Notes: generated by a model not told the origin, from the sequence alone. DNA of 64,000 nucleotides from Tragulus kanchil (GCA_022376925.1 JAIOJX010000001.1:3939501-4003500), one strand, 5' to 3'. Positions 44,050 to 54,649 are shown, numbered from the stretch's first letter. Translations and numbers: made by a program.

Positions 44050-44880
44050 CACAATTTTAAAAATGTAATACTGTTTATTTAACTTCAAAAACATTTAAGC
44101 ATTCTAAACATACAAAAAAATAACAGAACATTGCAGATCGTGTTTAGTACATAAGGTTCTTGAACTTTCATTGGTGCAGTGGCTCTTGGCTTTGCTGACA
44201 ATGAAGAGTTCTACAGTTTGTTTAAAAAACAAACAGTTTAAAACTACTGCACTTCAACTAAAAAGGATCGAAAACACTTCTCATGCCAGCTGACCCCCCC
44301 CTTTTCCACAGCTAAGAATGGCAGCGGGATGCGATGTTGCTATATACAAAAACAAGACAACCTGAAGCTGAATGGATGCGCACTGCAGCGTCCCAGGTCC
44401 AGCCCCACAGCGCACGCCCTGAGCGACGGCCCCTCCGGAAGGCAGTGCCCCACGGCCTCCACACCAAGCAAGGAGCGGCAAGAGGGTGTCTCGGTTGCTC
44501 TGTTCTTTTTACAAACTATAGATATGTACAACTGAGACCTCGGGATTTCTAGCCAATGACCATAGGGTTAACACACCACCTTACAAATTAAACAAACAAA
44601 AAAATGCCAGAAACATCTTTAAATGCCTTGTCACACCAACAGCAAAGTGCACAGAGTGAGAACACGAGAGCCTTTTCGTTTTAAAAATGTTTGGAAATAT
44701 GTACAACTTTGATACAGTTTCCGGGTGCTCCAGCCACCCATGGCCACTTTATGTAAACCACGGACAACTGCTAGAACACTCTGAGAGACTACGATATGAT
44801 CATGATCCAATTGGGTAATCAACCTAATGAGGTGCTCCCTACTCTAAGATATTCACAAAGAGACAGATCCACAGTTTTTT
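44050..44880 (-). other. HMGB3: HMGB3 3' UTR (proximal form)
   Basis: The sequence runs from the stop codon to just beyond a canonical poly(A) signal at 44074-44079. It is AT-rich without interspersed repeats. It contains a perfect inverted repeat, GTTTGTTT-AAA-AAACAAAC, at 44216-44234. The exact cleavage site is inferred at about 44050-44060. Confidence 0.65.
44074..44079 (-). terminator. HMGB3: HMGB3 proximal poly(A) signal
   Basis: TTTATT on the plus strand is AATAAA on the coding strand, about 0.8 kb after the stop codon. Confidence 0.65.
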
Positions 44881-45015
44881 TTATTCATCCTCCTCCTCCT
44901 CCTCCTCCTCCTCCTCTTCCTCCTCTTCATCTTCCTCTTCCACCTTTTTCCGGGCAACTTTAGCAGGACCCTTGGCGCCATCAAACTTCCCTTTAGACTT
45001 ATAGTCTGCGACATC
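44881..45015 (-). CDS. HMGB3: HMGB3 exon 5, coding part (acidic tail)
   Basis: It encodes residues 156-199 after a CTAG acceptor. A basic segment ([10 protein letters not shown]) is followed by a tail of 17 Glu and 2 Asp, then the TAA stop at 44883-44881. Nine consecutive GAG codons (CTC on the plus strand) near the end make this a triplet-repeat site where length can vary by one codon. Confidence 0.96.
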
Positions 45016-46647
45016 CTAGAAGGAACAGACACACATTCCAAATGAGCCGAGAGCAGAAACAAGCCATCCCCGCCCCAGAATGAGAAAGCGAGGGAGGGGA
45101 CAGGGCTGCCTCTTGTTTCTAGATTCAAACTGGGTTCGCAGCCATTCCAATTACAGAGCGACTGGGTATTCACATGCTCTCCAAGTCCTGTGAACAGTGT
45201 CATCAGAGCCTCTGGCTGGGGGCGTCCTGCACAATCACATTTTGAAACCTGCCTGAAAAGTTGTCCCAGACGCAAACATGTCTGAGCAGGACCACCAGTA
45301 CACCAGGCTGATCCGGCGTGGAGACGCCGCCTGCAGTCTTCCACCGCAAGGCCGGCCATCGCCAGGGCAGCAGGCCGCTGTCCAGGCTCCCGGAGGGCCC
45401 AGCCTACAGCGCATGCTCTGGTCCCCTCACCTTCTCATACTTCTCCTTCAGCTTGGCTGCCTTGTTGATGTATGGCTGTTTCTCGCTGTCACTTAAGTTG
45501 TTCCACATCTCGCCCAGCTTCTTTGCCACATCTCCAATAGAGATGCCCGGGTTTGTTGACTTAATCTTGGGGCGGAATTCAGAGCAGAACAAGAAAAATC
45601 CAGACCTTGGGGATAAAGAATTGTATGTATTAGATGAGAAACCACCAAAACGGAAGCTGAAGTGAAATCCCATGTTCCTGAATGCGCAAATTCCTACCAC
45701 TATGACTCCTCCCCTCAAGTGAAGAAACACGTGATGCCATGCAATGTTAAAAAGCTGCCTGGCACGAGAATATGTAAGAGGCTTCTGAAACACATGGTGC
45801 TTTCTCAGTTCCTGGGAAAAGGGTAAAGAACACGCCTATGGACCCTGACACCCGAGACTGGGCTGTCTGCCTCCTTCCCCCTGGAAAGCCCAACAGCCAA
45901 CCATGGTGCACACGGCTCACAAAGAAACTCACAACTATGGACTTCCCTGGCCCTGCATTTAAAAGCTCAAAGTACAGAATGCTTTGCAGAGGAATCTCAA
46001 CATGTTTTTAGGTAAGGTTGTCTTTAAGAACCTTCAAGCACAAGGAAAGCTCTTAGCTGTTACCCTGAATCCTATAGTCACTTACGGTGGCCTCTTGGGG
46101 GCATTAGGGTCCTTCTTCTTCTTGCCTCCCTTAGCTGGTCCATAGTCCTTCATTTCCCGATCATAGCGCACTTTATCTGCCTTTGCCATTTCATCAAATT
46201 TAGACTTCTCTTTCCCTGACATGGTCTGCAAAGAACAGGACCTGTTAAACTCTCCAATGCAGTAAGTATGTACTTGTTCAGCTCTCCTCTAATTACAGTG
46301 GCGGCTGCAATAATCACTTGCAAAAGGGGAAGAAGGCCTTAAACCATGATAGTGTTCCAAAGTAAAAGCGCATGCACACACACAAAGGCAAGGTAAGTCT
46401 AAGAGGAAGAAAACAGCCACCTGGAGCTACCAAAGGTCAGCAGCCACAAAGTGTGAAATCCAACTACGATTGGCTGCAAAGACAAAAGAAAAAATACCTT
46501 CCACCTCTCAGAGCATTTCTTGGAAAACTCAGCAAAATTGACAGGGACCTCGGGGTTTTTCTTCTTATGTTCCTCTCTGCACGTCTGCACAAAGAAGGCA
46601 TAAGCAGACATCTTGCCCTTGGGTTTCTTGGGATCACCTTTAGCCAT
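44881..46647 (-). CDS. HMGB3: High mobility group protein B3, four coding exons
   Basis: HMGB3 is a nuclear non-histone chromatin protein. It binds bent or distorted DNA through two HMG boxes and carries an acidic tail that tunes binding. The coding sequence joins 46647-46498, 46225-46086, 45605-45431 and 45015-44881. All introns are GT-AG and the 600 nt including the stop encode 199 residues. Box A is about residues 9-79 and box B about 93-161. Cys23, Cys45 and Cys104, the redox-sensitive family cysteines, are present. The N-terminus [18 protein letters not shown] and the tail [20 protein letters not shown] mark it as HMGB3 and not HMGB1 or HMGB2. The introns show it is the parent gene and not a retrocopy. 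The tail is one residue shorter than the human protein as I recall it. HMGB3 is X-linked in eutherians. No frameshift or stop is seen. Confidence 0.97.
45016..45430 (-). other. HMGB3: HMGB3 intron between coding exons 4 and 5
   Basis: A 415-base intron with GT at the 45430 end and AG at 45016-45017. No interspersed repeat is seen. Confidence 0.9.
45431..45605 (-). CDS. HMGB3: HMGB3 exon 4 (box B)
   Basis: The first base completes Pro97 and the exon then encodes residues 98-155. The acceptor is CCCCAAG and the donor GTGAG. Box B hallmarks are [15 protein letters not shown] and [19 protein letters not shown]. Compared with the human sequence as I recall it, Ser replaces Asn in NNLSDS and Asn replaces Thr in PYINK. 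Confidence 0.96.
45606..46085 (-). other. HMGB3: HMGB3 intron between coding exons 3 and 4
   Basis: A 480-base intron with canonical ends. No repeat is recognised. Confidence 0.9.
46086..46225 (-). CDS. HMGB3: HMGB3 exon 3 (rest of box A and linker)
   Basis: It encodes residues 51-96 plus two bases of Pro97. The acceptor is TTTGCAG and the donor GTAAG. It covers [18 protein letters not shown] of box A helix II/III, then the basic linker [17 protein letters not shown], which carries nuclear-localisation-like lysines. Confidence 0.96.
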
Positions 46648-46652
46648 CTTGA
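46498..46652 (-). CDS. HMGB3: HMGB3 exon 2 (start codon; first part of box A)
   Basis: The exon opens after a CATCAG acceptor with only five untranslated bases (TCAAG) before ATG at 46647. It encodes residues 1-50 and ends on a complete Lys codon, followed by GTATTT. The start context, AAG ATG G, is a good Kozak match. It holds the [12 protein letters not shown] helix region and Cys23 and Cys45. Confidence 0.96.
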
Positions 46653-48805
46653 CTGATGGATGAAAGGAAGAGACAAAGAAACACAAATACAATGAATACA
46701 TACAAGATATACCATAGGTGGCAGGAAGAACCCTCACCCCCACCTACAGACGCTGTGGCAGCTGAAGGTAGAGCAGGGAGGAATTCAGTTTCACTGCCGC
46801 TTGTCATTTAACTTTTGACCAGCATGAAGTGCGCTGGTTCGCGAGTTACTTCTCCGGGAGCGATCAAGTTCTCCAAATGGAACCGACCCAAGTGGGGTGG
46901 TTCAGAGCTACATTGCAACTCAGAACTCTTAGGTTTCGGGAACTACAGTTCCAAAGTGGGAAGGGCACACGGAGGACACTGGCAGGTACTGGCGGGCGGC
47001 AGAAGCCTAGAACAAATCACTTGAGGCTAGCTGCTCATCTGTTTTACTACGTTAGACACAAAAATTCTGTCCCCACTGAGGATTACCAGATCAAAGCAGG
47101 AGAACTGTAAATACTTAAAGACTTGAAATTTCACTATTTTTGATGCATCCTGGCTTATAAAAATGGCTTTTACAAGAAGAGTAATCTAGCAAGTGAGCAG
47201 ATCGCCCTTGTACTATTAGTTCAAATCTGTCACTTCATTATCTAAAGGGGGAGGAGAGACCAAAAGGGCTAGTCTTGTTCATCGATAAAACGGAACGCAT
47301 GCATGTCCAGCACAGGAACACTTTCTCCAAAGTTTCCAAATAAAAATGCAGCTGTGGCGTGTCATCGTCCCTGTCCCACCCCCCCAGCTTCCCGCCATCT
47401 TTTCCTTTTCCCACACCCAAGGTCATCACGCAAAACTAAAGCGCGCCCCATCACTAGGACCGACCGAGGGGCTAAATTAGGGCCCCGGAGCGCCGGCGCC
47501 GGTGCGGCGGGACGGGTCACCGGGGATCCCCGGGCCGGCCGCAGACAGCTAGGCTCGGTCTGGCGCTGGGTCACTCGGACACACATAATTCACCTTCCAT
47601 TTTGTCAAAAGCTTCCTGATGAAAGAAAGTGCCCCTGAAATCCGCCGCTGCCACCCCCGGGGGGCGCGCGGAGCCGGGGGCGGCGGCGACAGCAGCGCGC
47701 CGGGGGCGCGGAGCCGGGCGGGCAGCAGCGGCGACCGTGGTGCCCGGCGCACCTCCGAGCCCCGCTCGCTAAAATGGCTGATCCGCGCGCGGCCGGCGCG
47801 GGCGGCGGCGGCGAACAAAGCGGTCCGGGCCCCGCCACCGCCGCCGCCCGCTCGCCGGCCCCCACCCCGCCCCGCCCCGCCCGGGGCTGCGGGGGCCGCG
47901 GGGGCCGCGGGCCGGACCCCCCCTCGCCGGCGCGGGGCGCACTCCTCGGGATAACAAAGGCGCCCGTGCGGCCATGACGCTCGGCCGCGCCGGGGCCCGC
48001 GGCGGCGCCCCCGGCCCTCCACGCCGCCGGCCCCAGGCCGCGGGCGCCGGGACCGAGGCCGGAGCCCGCCCGAGCGCCCCCGCCGCCAGCCGCCCGCCCG
48101 CTCTCCGCTCTCCCGAGGCCAGCGCCGCGCCGCGCCAGCCATGTTCGCGGCGGCCGCGGCGGCGGCGGCGGTGCCCGGCGGGCAGGAGACGAGCGGGGGG
48201 CGGCCAGCCCGCGCCCCCCCACCCGGGCTGCCGGGCGCTCCCGCGACGGCCATGTTAATGCAGAAGCAGCCGTGCCGCTCGCGGGTCCCCGCGGCGCCCG
48301 CCGAGCCCGGGAGCGAAGTTTGCCTGCGCCGTAGACCCCGGCGGGCAGCGGTCGCCCGGCCTCCGCGGAGTCCGTCCCGGGCCGGGGAGCACCCGCCCCC
48401 TTCCCCAGGCCGCCGCCCGGCGCCCCGACGCGCGCCGCCCGAACCCGCAGCTGCCCTCCGCTCGCGCCGCCGCCGCCGCAGCTGCCCGAACATCTGGCTT
48501 CAAGGGGCCTCGCTTCCTGGGCCGCTGCCCCGGGGGGCGTCGGCCGAGGTCGGTTCCGCGGGGGAAACCCGCCCCCGACAGTGGGGAGCTCGGGGTGATG
48601 CACTGAAAAGTTGAAACACCTGAATCGCTTCTTCCTTCCCGCACCTAGCAAGAGCAGAGGCGAAGGGGGCGGGAAGGGCGCTGAGAGGAGAGGCAGGGGG
48701 CGGCGGCGGCGGCGGGGCGCGCTCAAGGCGGCGCTGCCCGGAAAGTTGTGCGGGCGCTGCTTCTGCTGCTGCGGTGGCGGCGGCGGCGGGCGGTGCGAGA
48801 CGTAC
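46653..48805 (-). other. HMGB3: HMGB3 intron 1
   Basis: The intron runs from the exon 1 donor (GTACG at 48805-48801) to the exon 2 acceptor. Its 5' two-thirds is CpG-island sequence. If the promoter duplication is taken at face value, the second exon 1 copy (donor after 49924) would make the intron about 1.1 kb longer. Confidence 0.75.
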
Positions 48806-48880
48806 CTGTATTGTTCGCTAGTCTGGGCAGCGCAGGGCACGACGCGCGGCTCAGCGCTCCACAGCCTCGCGCTAGCTGAC
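48806..48880 (-). other. HMGB3: HMGB3 non-coding exon 1, copy nearest the CDS
   Basis: A consensus donor (CAATACAG followed by GTACGT) ends the exon at 48806. The 5' end is inferred from the promoter motifs upstream, so it is approximate. The exon has no start codon for the HMGB3 frame. Confidence 0.65.
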
Positions 48881-48892
48881 GAGAGCCGCCTG

Positions 48893-48979
48893 ATTGGCCA
48901 GCGGGCTCCGCCGTTTAAAATTCGCCCGGCCATTGGCTGCGAGCCTCATGAATATTAAACAGGCGCGGGAACCCATTGG
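48893..48979 (-). promoter_or_regulatory. HMGB3: HMGB3 core promoter: three inverted CCAAT boxes
   Basis: Plus-strand ATTGG motifs at 48893-48897, 48932-48936 and 48975-48979 read as CCAAT on the gene strand, about 40 bases apart. A TTTAAA element lies between two of them at 48914-48919. Multiple spaced CCAAT boxes are a known NF-Y promoter arrangement in cell-cycle genes. NF-Y binding here is inferred. Confidence 0.65.
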
Positions 48980-49923
48980 GCAAAGCGGTCCGGGCCCGCC
49001 GCCGGCCCCCCACCTGCGGGGCCGCGGGGCCGCGGGCCGGACCCTCGCCGGCGCGGGGCGCACTCAGGATAACAAAGGCGCCCGTGCGGCCATGACGCTC
49101 GGCCGCGCCGGGGCCCGCGGCGGCGCCCCCGGCCCTCCACGCCGCCGGCCCCAGGCCGCGGGCGCCGGGACCGAGGCCGGAGCCCGCCCGAGCGCCCCCG
49201 CCGCCAGCCGCCCGCCCGCTCTCCGCTCTCCCGAGGCCAGCGCCGCGCCGCGCCAGCCATGTTCGCGGCGGCCGCGGCGGCGGCGGCGGTGCCCGGCGGG
49301 CAGGAGACGAGCGGGGGGCGGCCAGCCCGCGCCCCCCCACCCGGGCTGCCGGGCGCTCCCGCGACGGCCATGTTAATGCAGAAGCAGCCGTGCCGCTCGC
49401 GGGTCCCCGCGGCGCCCGCCGAGCCCGGGAGCGAAGTTTGCCTGCGCCGTAGACCCCGGCGGGCAGCGGTCGCCCGGCCTCCGCGGAGTCCGTCCCGGGC
49501 CGGGGAGCACCCGCCCCCTTCCCCAGGCCGCCGCCCGGCGCCCCGACGCGCGCCGCCCGAACCCGCAGCTGCCCTCCGCTCGCGCCGCCGCCGCCGCAGC
49601 TGCCCGAACATCTGGCTTCAAGGGGCCTCGCTTCCTGGGCCGCTGCCCCGGGGGGCGTCGGCCGAGGTCGGTTCCGCGGGGGAAACCCGCCCCCGACAGT
49701 GGGGAGCTCGGGGTGATGCACTGAAAAGTTGAAACACCTGAATCGCTTCTTCCTTCCCGCACCTAGCAAGAGCAGAGGCGAAGGGGGCGGGAAGGGCGCT
49801 GAGAGGAGAGGCAGGGGGCGGCGGCGGCGGCGGGGCGCGCTCAAGGCGGCGCTGCCCGGAAAGTTGTGCGGGCGCTGCTTCTGCTGCTGCGGTGGCGGCG
49901 GCGGCGGGCGGTGCGAGACGTAC

Positions 49924-50000
49924 CTGTATTGTTCGCTAGTCTGGGCAGCGCAGGGCACGACGCGCGGCTCAGCGCTCCACAGCCTCGCGCTAGCTGCCTC
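49924..50000 (-). other. HMGB3: HMGB3 exon 1, second copy
   Basis: The same exon and donor as at 48806, from duplication 8. The second copy includes bases missing from the first (CTGCCTCCACG), so it may be the more accurate version of the exon 1/promoter boundary. Confidence 0.6.
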
Positions 50001-50015
50001 CACGAGAGCCGCCTG

Positions 50016-50109
50016 ATTGGCCAGCGGGCTCCGCCGTTTAAAACAGCCTCCTCGCCCGGCCATTGGCTGCGAGCCTCATGAATATTAAACAGGCGCGGGA
50101 ACCCATTGG
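50016..50109 (-). promoter_or_regulatory. HMGB3: HMGB3 core promoter, second copy
   Basis: ATTGG at 50016, 50062 and 50105, with TTTAAA at 50037-50042. The spacing of the first pair is 46 bases here and 39 in the first copy because of an indel. Confidence 0.6.
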
Positions 50110-51158
50110 GCACGGCCGCTGGGATCATTCATTCAAACAGAACAACCCGCCGGCGCTGGTTGCGGCGGCAAAACGGAGGAATAATACTAATCTCGTTTTC
50201 CCACTCCCCGCGGCCCCCTCTTCGAGCTAGACTCTCAAAGGACTTTGGAGAGACGGCTCCGCCATTCCCAGCGGCCTCGGCCTTTTTGCTGTTTGGAGGG
50301 CGAGGGCGAGCCCGGCTGGCTGCCCTCTGCTCCCTTTGAGCCGCCGCCCGTGCGTCCCGAATTCCGACCCCTGGCCCCTAGGCAGCCCCACGCCCCCCGA
50401 CCCCCAGCCGCCCGCCCCGCGACATCTCCAGGGATCGACCGTGAGGGTCGACGGTCCTTCACCTCCACCGAGTTCCGCCGTGACTCCGCCGCAGGGGCCT
50501 TGCGGCAGCTCGCTTTCATACGCGGGGCTGAAAAGCCGCTGTTCGCTCGCCGCCGAGACCTCAGGGTTTCCGCCCTGCCCGAAAAGAACTTGATTCTGTT
50601 CCCAAGGATCGCGCTCATCCAGGCTCTTTGCACTAATTCCCAGAAAGTCAACTTGTGCTGCAGTTGCGGAACTGGCGAGCTAGGTGGGCTAGAGAAGGAA
50701 AACAGTGTTTGGCAAAAGGAGAGAAATTTTGAGAAGTAGGAGCTTTGCGGGGCTTCGCCGACTCAGTTCAGGTTCAGTTCAGGCAGGCGTTCCCTTTGCT
50801 CTTCTGAAACACACTCTACTAAAGAATAAAAGAAATGTCACATTCCAGATGCTACTATCAGGCTTGGTGAAAACTATCTGAGTGTCCCCTTCCCTCTGGA
50901 TGATACCATGAGCATCCTGGAAAGAATGGAGGCAAGAAGGGAGGGTGAGCAGAGGAGCACATTTCAAGGGTTGAAATTTGGAGAAAATAGTGGGAGAGGC
51001 ATCATGAGTTTTTCTACAGACATTCCGTTTCAAAGCCCAAGATACTCACCTATTTATAATTCCTGTATTTAGAAATGACAGCCGCCAGAAGATGAGTTTT
51101 TCAAACACCGTTTACAGCAACTATGGCTGAGTCTGCGTGTACATGGCAGAGCCGCCTG

Positions 51159-51252
51159 ATTGGCCAGCGGGCTCCGCCGTTTAAAACAGCCTCCTCGCCC
51201 GGCCATTGGCTGCGAGCCTCATGAATATTAAACAGGCGCGGGAACCCATTGG
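51159..51252 (-). promoter_or_regulatory. HMGB3: HMGB3 core promoter, third copy
   Basis: ATTGG at 51159, 51205 and 51248. This copy has no exon 1 next to it: upstream (plus side) is the end of duplication 9's first copy. A functional promoter here would be a surprise. Confidence 0.5.
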
Positions 51253-52479
51253 GCACGGCCGCTGGGATCATTCATTCAAACAGAACAACCCGCCGGCGCT
51301 GGTTGCGGCGGCAAAACGGAGGAATAATACTAATCTCGTTTTCCCACTCCCCGCGGCCCCCTCTTCGAGCTAGACTCTCAAAGGACTTTGGAGAGACGGC
51401 TCCGCCATTCCCAGCGGCCTCGGCCTTTTTGCTGTTTGGAGGGCGAGGGCGAGCCCGGCTGGCTGCCCTCTGCTCCCTTTGAGCCGCCGCCCGTGCGTCC
51501 CGAATTCCGACCCCTGGCCCCTAGGCAGCCCCACGCCCCCCGACCCCCAGCCGCCCGCCCCGCGACATCTCCAGGGATCGACCGTGAGGGTCGACGGTCC
51601 TTCACCTCCACCGAGTTCCGCCGTGACTCCGCCGCAGGGGCCTTGCGGCAGCTCGCTTTCATACGCGGGGCTGAAAAGCCGCTGTTCGCTCGCCGCCGAG
51701 ACCTCAGGGTTTCCGCCCTGCCCGAAAAGAACTTGATTCTGTTCCCAAGGATCGCGCTCATCCAGGCTCTTTGCACTAATTCCCAGAAAGTCAACTTGTG
51801 CTGCAGTTGCGGAACTGGCGAGCTAGGTGGGCTAGAGAAGGAAAACAGTGTTTGGCAAAAGGAGAGAAATTTTGAGAAGTAGGAGCTTTGCGGGGCTTCG
51901 CCGACTCAGTTCAGGTTCAGTTCAGGCAGGCGTTCCCTTTGCTCTTCTGAAACACACTCTACTAAAGAATAAAAGAAATGTCACATTCCAGATGCTACTA
52001 TCAGGCTTGGTGAAAACTATCTGAGTGTCCCCTTCCCTCTGGATGATACCATGAGCATCCTGGAAAGAATGGAGGCAAGAAGGGAGGGTGAGCAGAGGAG
52101 CACATTTCAAGGGTTGAAATTTGGAGAAAATAGTGGGAGAGGCATCATGAGTTTTTCTACAGACATTCCGTTTCAAAGCCCAAGATACTCACCTATTTAT
52201 AATTCCTGTATTTAGAAATGACAGCCGCCAGAAGATGAGTTTTTCAAACACCGTTTACAGCAACTATGGCTGAGTCTGACGTGTACATGGCAGATGATAA
52301 CCTCACAATGCACCTACCTCCCCACCTCACCCAGCTCTTGCCAGCTCCTCAGAACGTCCTGACCTCGTCTGAGGCCCTGTAGCTGGCACTGCCAGGTTTC
52401 GAATATTAGGGATCCAACTGAGACCAAAAGGCAAAGATAGTGCTGTCTGGACAAGAACCACAGGTATACCCATCTGAAG

Positions 52480-52795
52480 GCAGAGTTCCAGAGGACAGCA
52501 AAGAGAGAGAAGAAAACATTCTTAAGTGAACAATGCAAAGAAATAGAGGAAAACAACAGAATGGGAAAGACTAAAGATCTCTACAAGAAAGTTAAGAGTT
52601 TCCAAGGGAACATGTCATGCAAAGATGTGCACAATAAAGGACGGAAACTGTAGAGACCTAACAAAAGCAGAAGATATTAAAAACAGGTGGAAAGAATACA
52701 CGGAAAAACTATACCAAAAAGAACTTAATGAGCCGGATGACCAGGATGGTGTGATCACTCACCTGCAGCCAGACATCTTAGAGTGCGAGGTTAAG
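52480..52795 (+). mobile_element. BovB LINE fragment, sense
   Basis: BovB ORF text between the endonuclease and reverse transcriptase is readable (NRWKEYTEKLYQKELNEPDD and DGVITHLQPDILECEVK). There are frame breaks before it. Both ends are truncated. Confidence 0.88.
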
Positions 52796-54260
52796 AGTTC
52801 CACTTTCCGCAAGTGCCAGAGCCCTGCCCATTGGCCTCCAACGTCTGTGGACCTGCTGGGAATGAATAAAGGCTGCTTCATACTCGTCGAAGGAAGAGGC
52901 TCCATGTCCTCTCCTGAAAATTCGCTTGTCTGATCCAGTTGAGCGCCTGGCCTGAAGCGGTGGCCACAGCTTCACAGAAGGCGACTCCCAAAGGTCTGAA
53001 GATGGTCGCTGGCGTTCCCTGCCCTGCTCCCCACAGACACGCATATCACCCAAGTCTCCATGTCTCCTTCAGGCCCAGTCTCCCCAGTTCCTCCGTCCCT
53101 TCCACACTGAGTCTCAGTCAGGAGGCTCCTCACAGCCTGGGTTTCTCCTCAGGTCACTACTCAGCGGAAATGCTCTCCTAATTCAATGCCACATACAAGT
53201 CTTGAATGTCTACTAGCAAATAACAGCAAGGAGATGGGGTGGAGTGGGGGTGGGGCTGGAGGGCAGGGCTGAGGCCGTGGCTTTGGACTCTGTTACTGAC
53301 TTTGCGGTGGACCTCCTCCCATGTCACCTCAGCTCCCCCAGCCTCAGTGTAATCTGTCAAAGGTGATTTGACCTGCCTTCTCCAAGCCAGTCACTGTCCA
53401 GTTTGCTTGTGGGGAAGAGTGCGTGTGAATGTGACCTGGTGCTCACGTATAACAGGCCACCCAGGGGAAGGCTAAGAGCTAACCTGGAAGGTACAAAAGT
53501 GACAAAGTCAGGGCTGAGCAGACATGGCCTGGACTCCGGGTTCCAAAGCACGTTGCCTTTTCTATCTGCAGCAAAGTTCAGTGCCCAATGGCTTGGGGTA
53601 GCTCCAGATAATGGACTGTGCCCTGAGCCTCTGCTTCTGCTGAGCCCAGTCTTCACTCACTCTCCTTGGAAAGTACTTTAACCACATCAGTCCCCTAGGA
53701 GGCCAGGCCCACAGGGGAACCTCAAATCAGAATCCCATAAGCCGCTCTGCTGCCTGGAGATTTTAGGAAGACACTCAAAGGAAATATGACAAAGTGTGGT
53801 AAAGAGGTTTTCAGTTCCTGTCAGTTCAAGATCCTCTTCTCCTGCCACCACCAAATTAAGGGGACTCCTCATCTCTCAACAAAAATGAAACCCTAGTCCC
53901 TTAGATCTCACCCTACCTTACCCTACCCCAGATCTCCATCTGAGCACCCAGGGCTTAAAGGTAACATCCCCAAGGCCCAACCTTCACTTGCTGTGAAGAT
54001 CCTAAAATGAGAACAGTCTTTCACTAGAGGCCTAGGAGCCTTTGTAAATTCCCACCTTTGCAGGTAGGGAGTCTTTAACTGCCAGCTTCTGAGCCTTCCC
54101 AGGGCCCTTGCCCACCTCGACTCACTCCAGGGAGTTGGGGCCTTCCCTCTCGCCTCCCCTTCTACTTTCGGGTGGGAGTTACCTCCCAGCTGGCCTCTTC
54201 CCACAGCAAGGGGAAGCGCTTTCCTCGAGATGGTCTCTGACCCTCTGCTGGCGGGCTGCC
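52796..54260. other. Unassigned sequence; weak MIR near 53280
   Basis: A MIR-like stretch (GCTTTGGACTCTGTTACTGA to CAGCCTCAGTGTAATCTGTC) lies at about 53278-53365. No exon or other repeat was recognised. Confidence 0.4.
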
Positions 54261-54649
54261 AGAGCAGCTCAGCTGAGGCGCCCCTCGACTTGGTGGCTGA
54301 GCAGGAGCTGGAAGCTTGGTCTCTGGGTCTCTTGATCGACCCTTAGTGTCACTCATGTCTTGCTCTGTCTGTCTGGCTGGCCGGGCTGTAGGACTTGTGA
54401 GATCTTAGTTTCCCAGTCTTCACTCACCCTTCCCACCCACCCCCCAAAAAACAAACCTGAGATGTGGGCTAGTGAAGGCCCTCCACGTGCCCAGTCCATG
54501 TCATCTCCCCTACCAGTTTCCATCAGTGTCCGCTAAGTCTGAGCCTGTCCTTCCTCTATTGAGGACCCTCGGACCTATACCCTGGCCCTCCCAGGTACAG
54601 CCCATCTCTCCAGCTGCCCTCGGGGGATTTCACAAGTCACCCTCCATCA

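Larger units (their letters stand above)
47816..50114. repeat. Tandem direct duplication 8 (HMGB3 exon 1 and CpG island)
   Basis: Positions 47816-48980 recur at 48981-50114, offset 1118 rising to 1130. The seam falls in CCATTGGGCA followed by AAGCGGTCCGG. The copies differ by deletions near their ends. The first lacks bases around AGCTGACGAGAG and TTTAAAATTCGCC that the second has as AGCTGCCTCCACGAGAG and TTTAAAACAGCCTCC. The second lacks several GC blocks near 48990-49065. Confidence 0.93.
47380..50740. promoter_or_regulatory. HMGB3: CpG island of HMGB3 (inflated by duplication)
   Basis: Very dense CG dinucleotides and runs such as GCGGCGGCGGCGG occupy this stretch, unlike the AT-rich surroundings. 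Much of it appears twice because of duplication 8, and 50005-50740 again at 51148-51880 through duplication 9. The long GC-rich reading frames on both strands here are artefacts of low stop density. Confidence 0.9.
50005..52294. repeat. Tandem direct duplication 9 (period 1143 bp)
   Basis: Positions 50005-51150 recur at 51148-52294 with offset 1143-1144. The only difference noticed is one base (GTCTGCGTG versus GTCTGACGTG near the seam). It contains the promoter core, the upstream part of the CpG island, and AT-richer sequence. Confidence 0.95.

Noticed and set aside
44881..46647. HMGB3 as a processed pseudogene
   Set aside because: HMGB retrocopies are common in mammals, but this locus has introns with GT-AG ends, an intact frame, a CpG-island promoter and a non-coding first exon.
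47549..50063. Long GC-rich open frames on both strands (up to 442 codons on the minus strand)
   Set aside because: They lie in the CpG island, consist of Ala, Gly, Pro and Arg runs, overlap each other on both strands, and appear in duplicate. Low stop-codon frequency in GC-rich DNA explains them.
50115..52294. A divergent gene sharing the HMGB3 promoter
   Set aside because: The plus-strand frames at 50245-50739 and 51388-51882 are identical copies without a recognised protein family or clear exon structure. A divergent non-coding transcript is possible but nothing in the sequence shows it.
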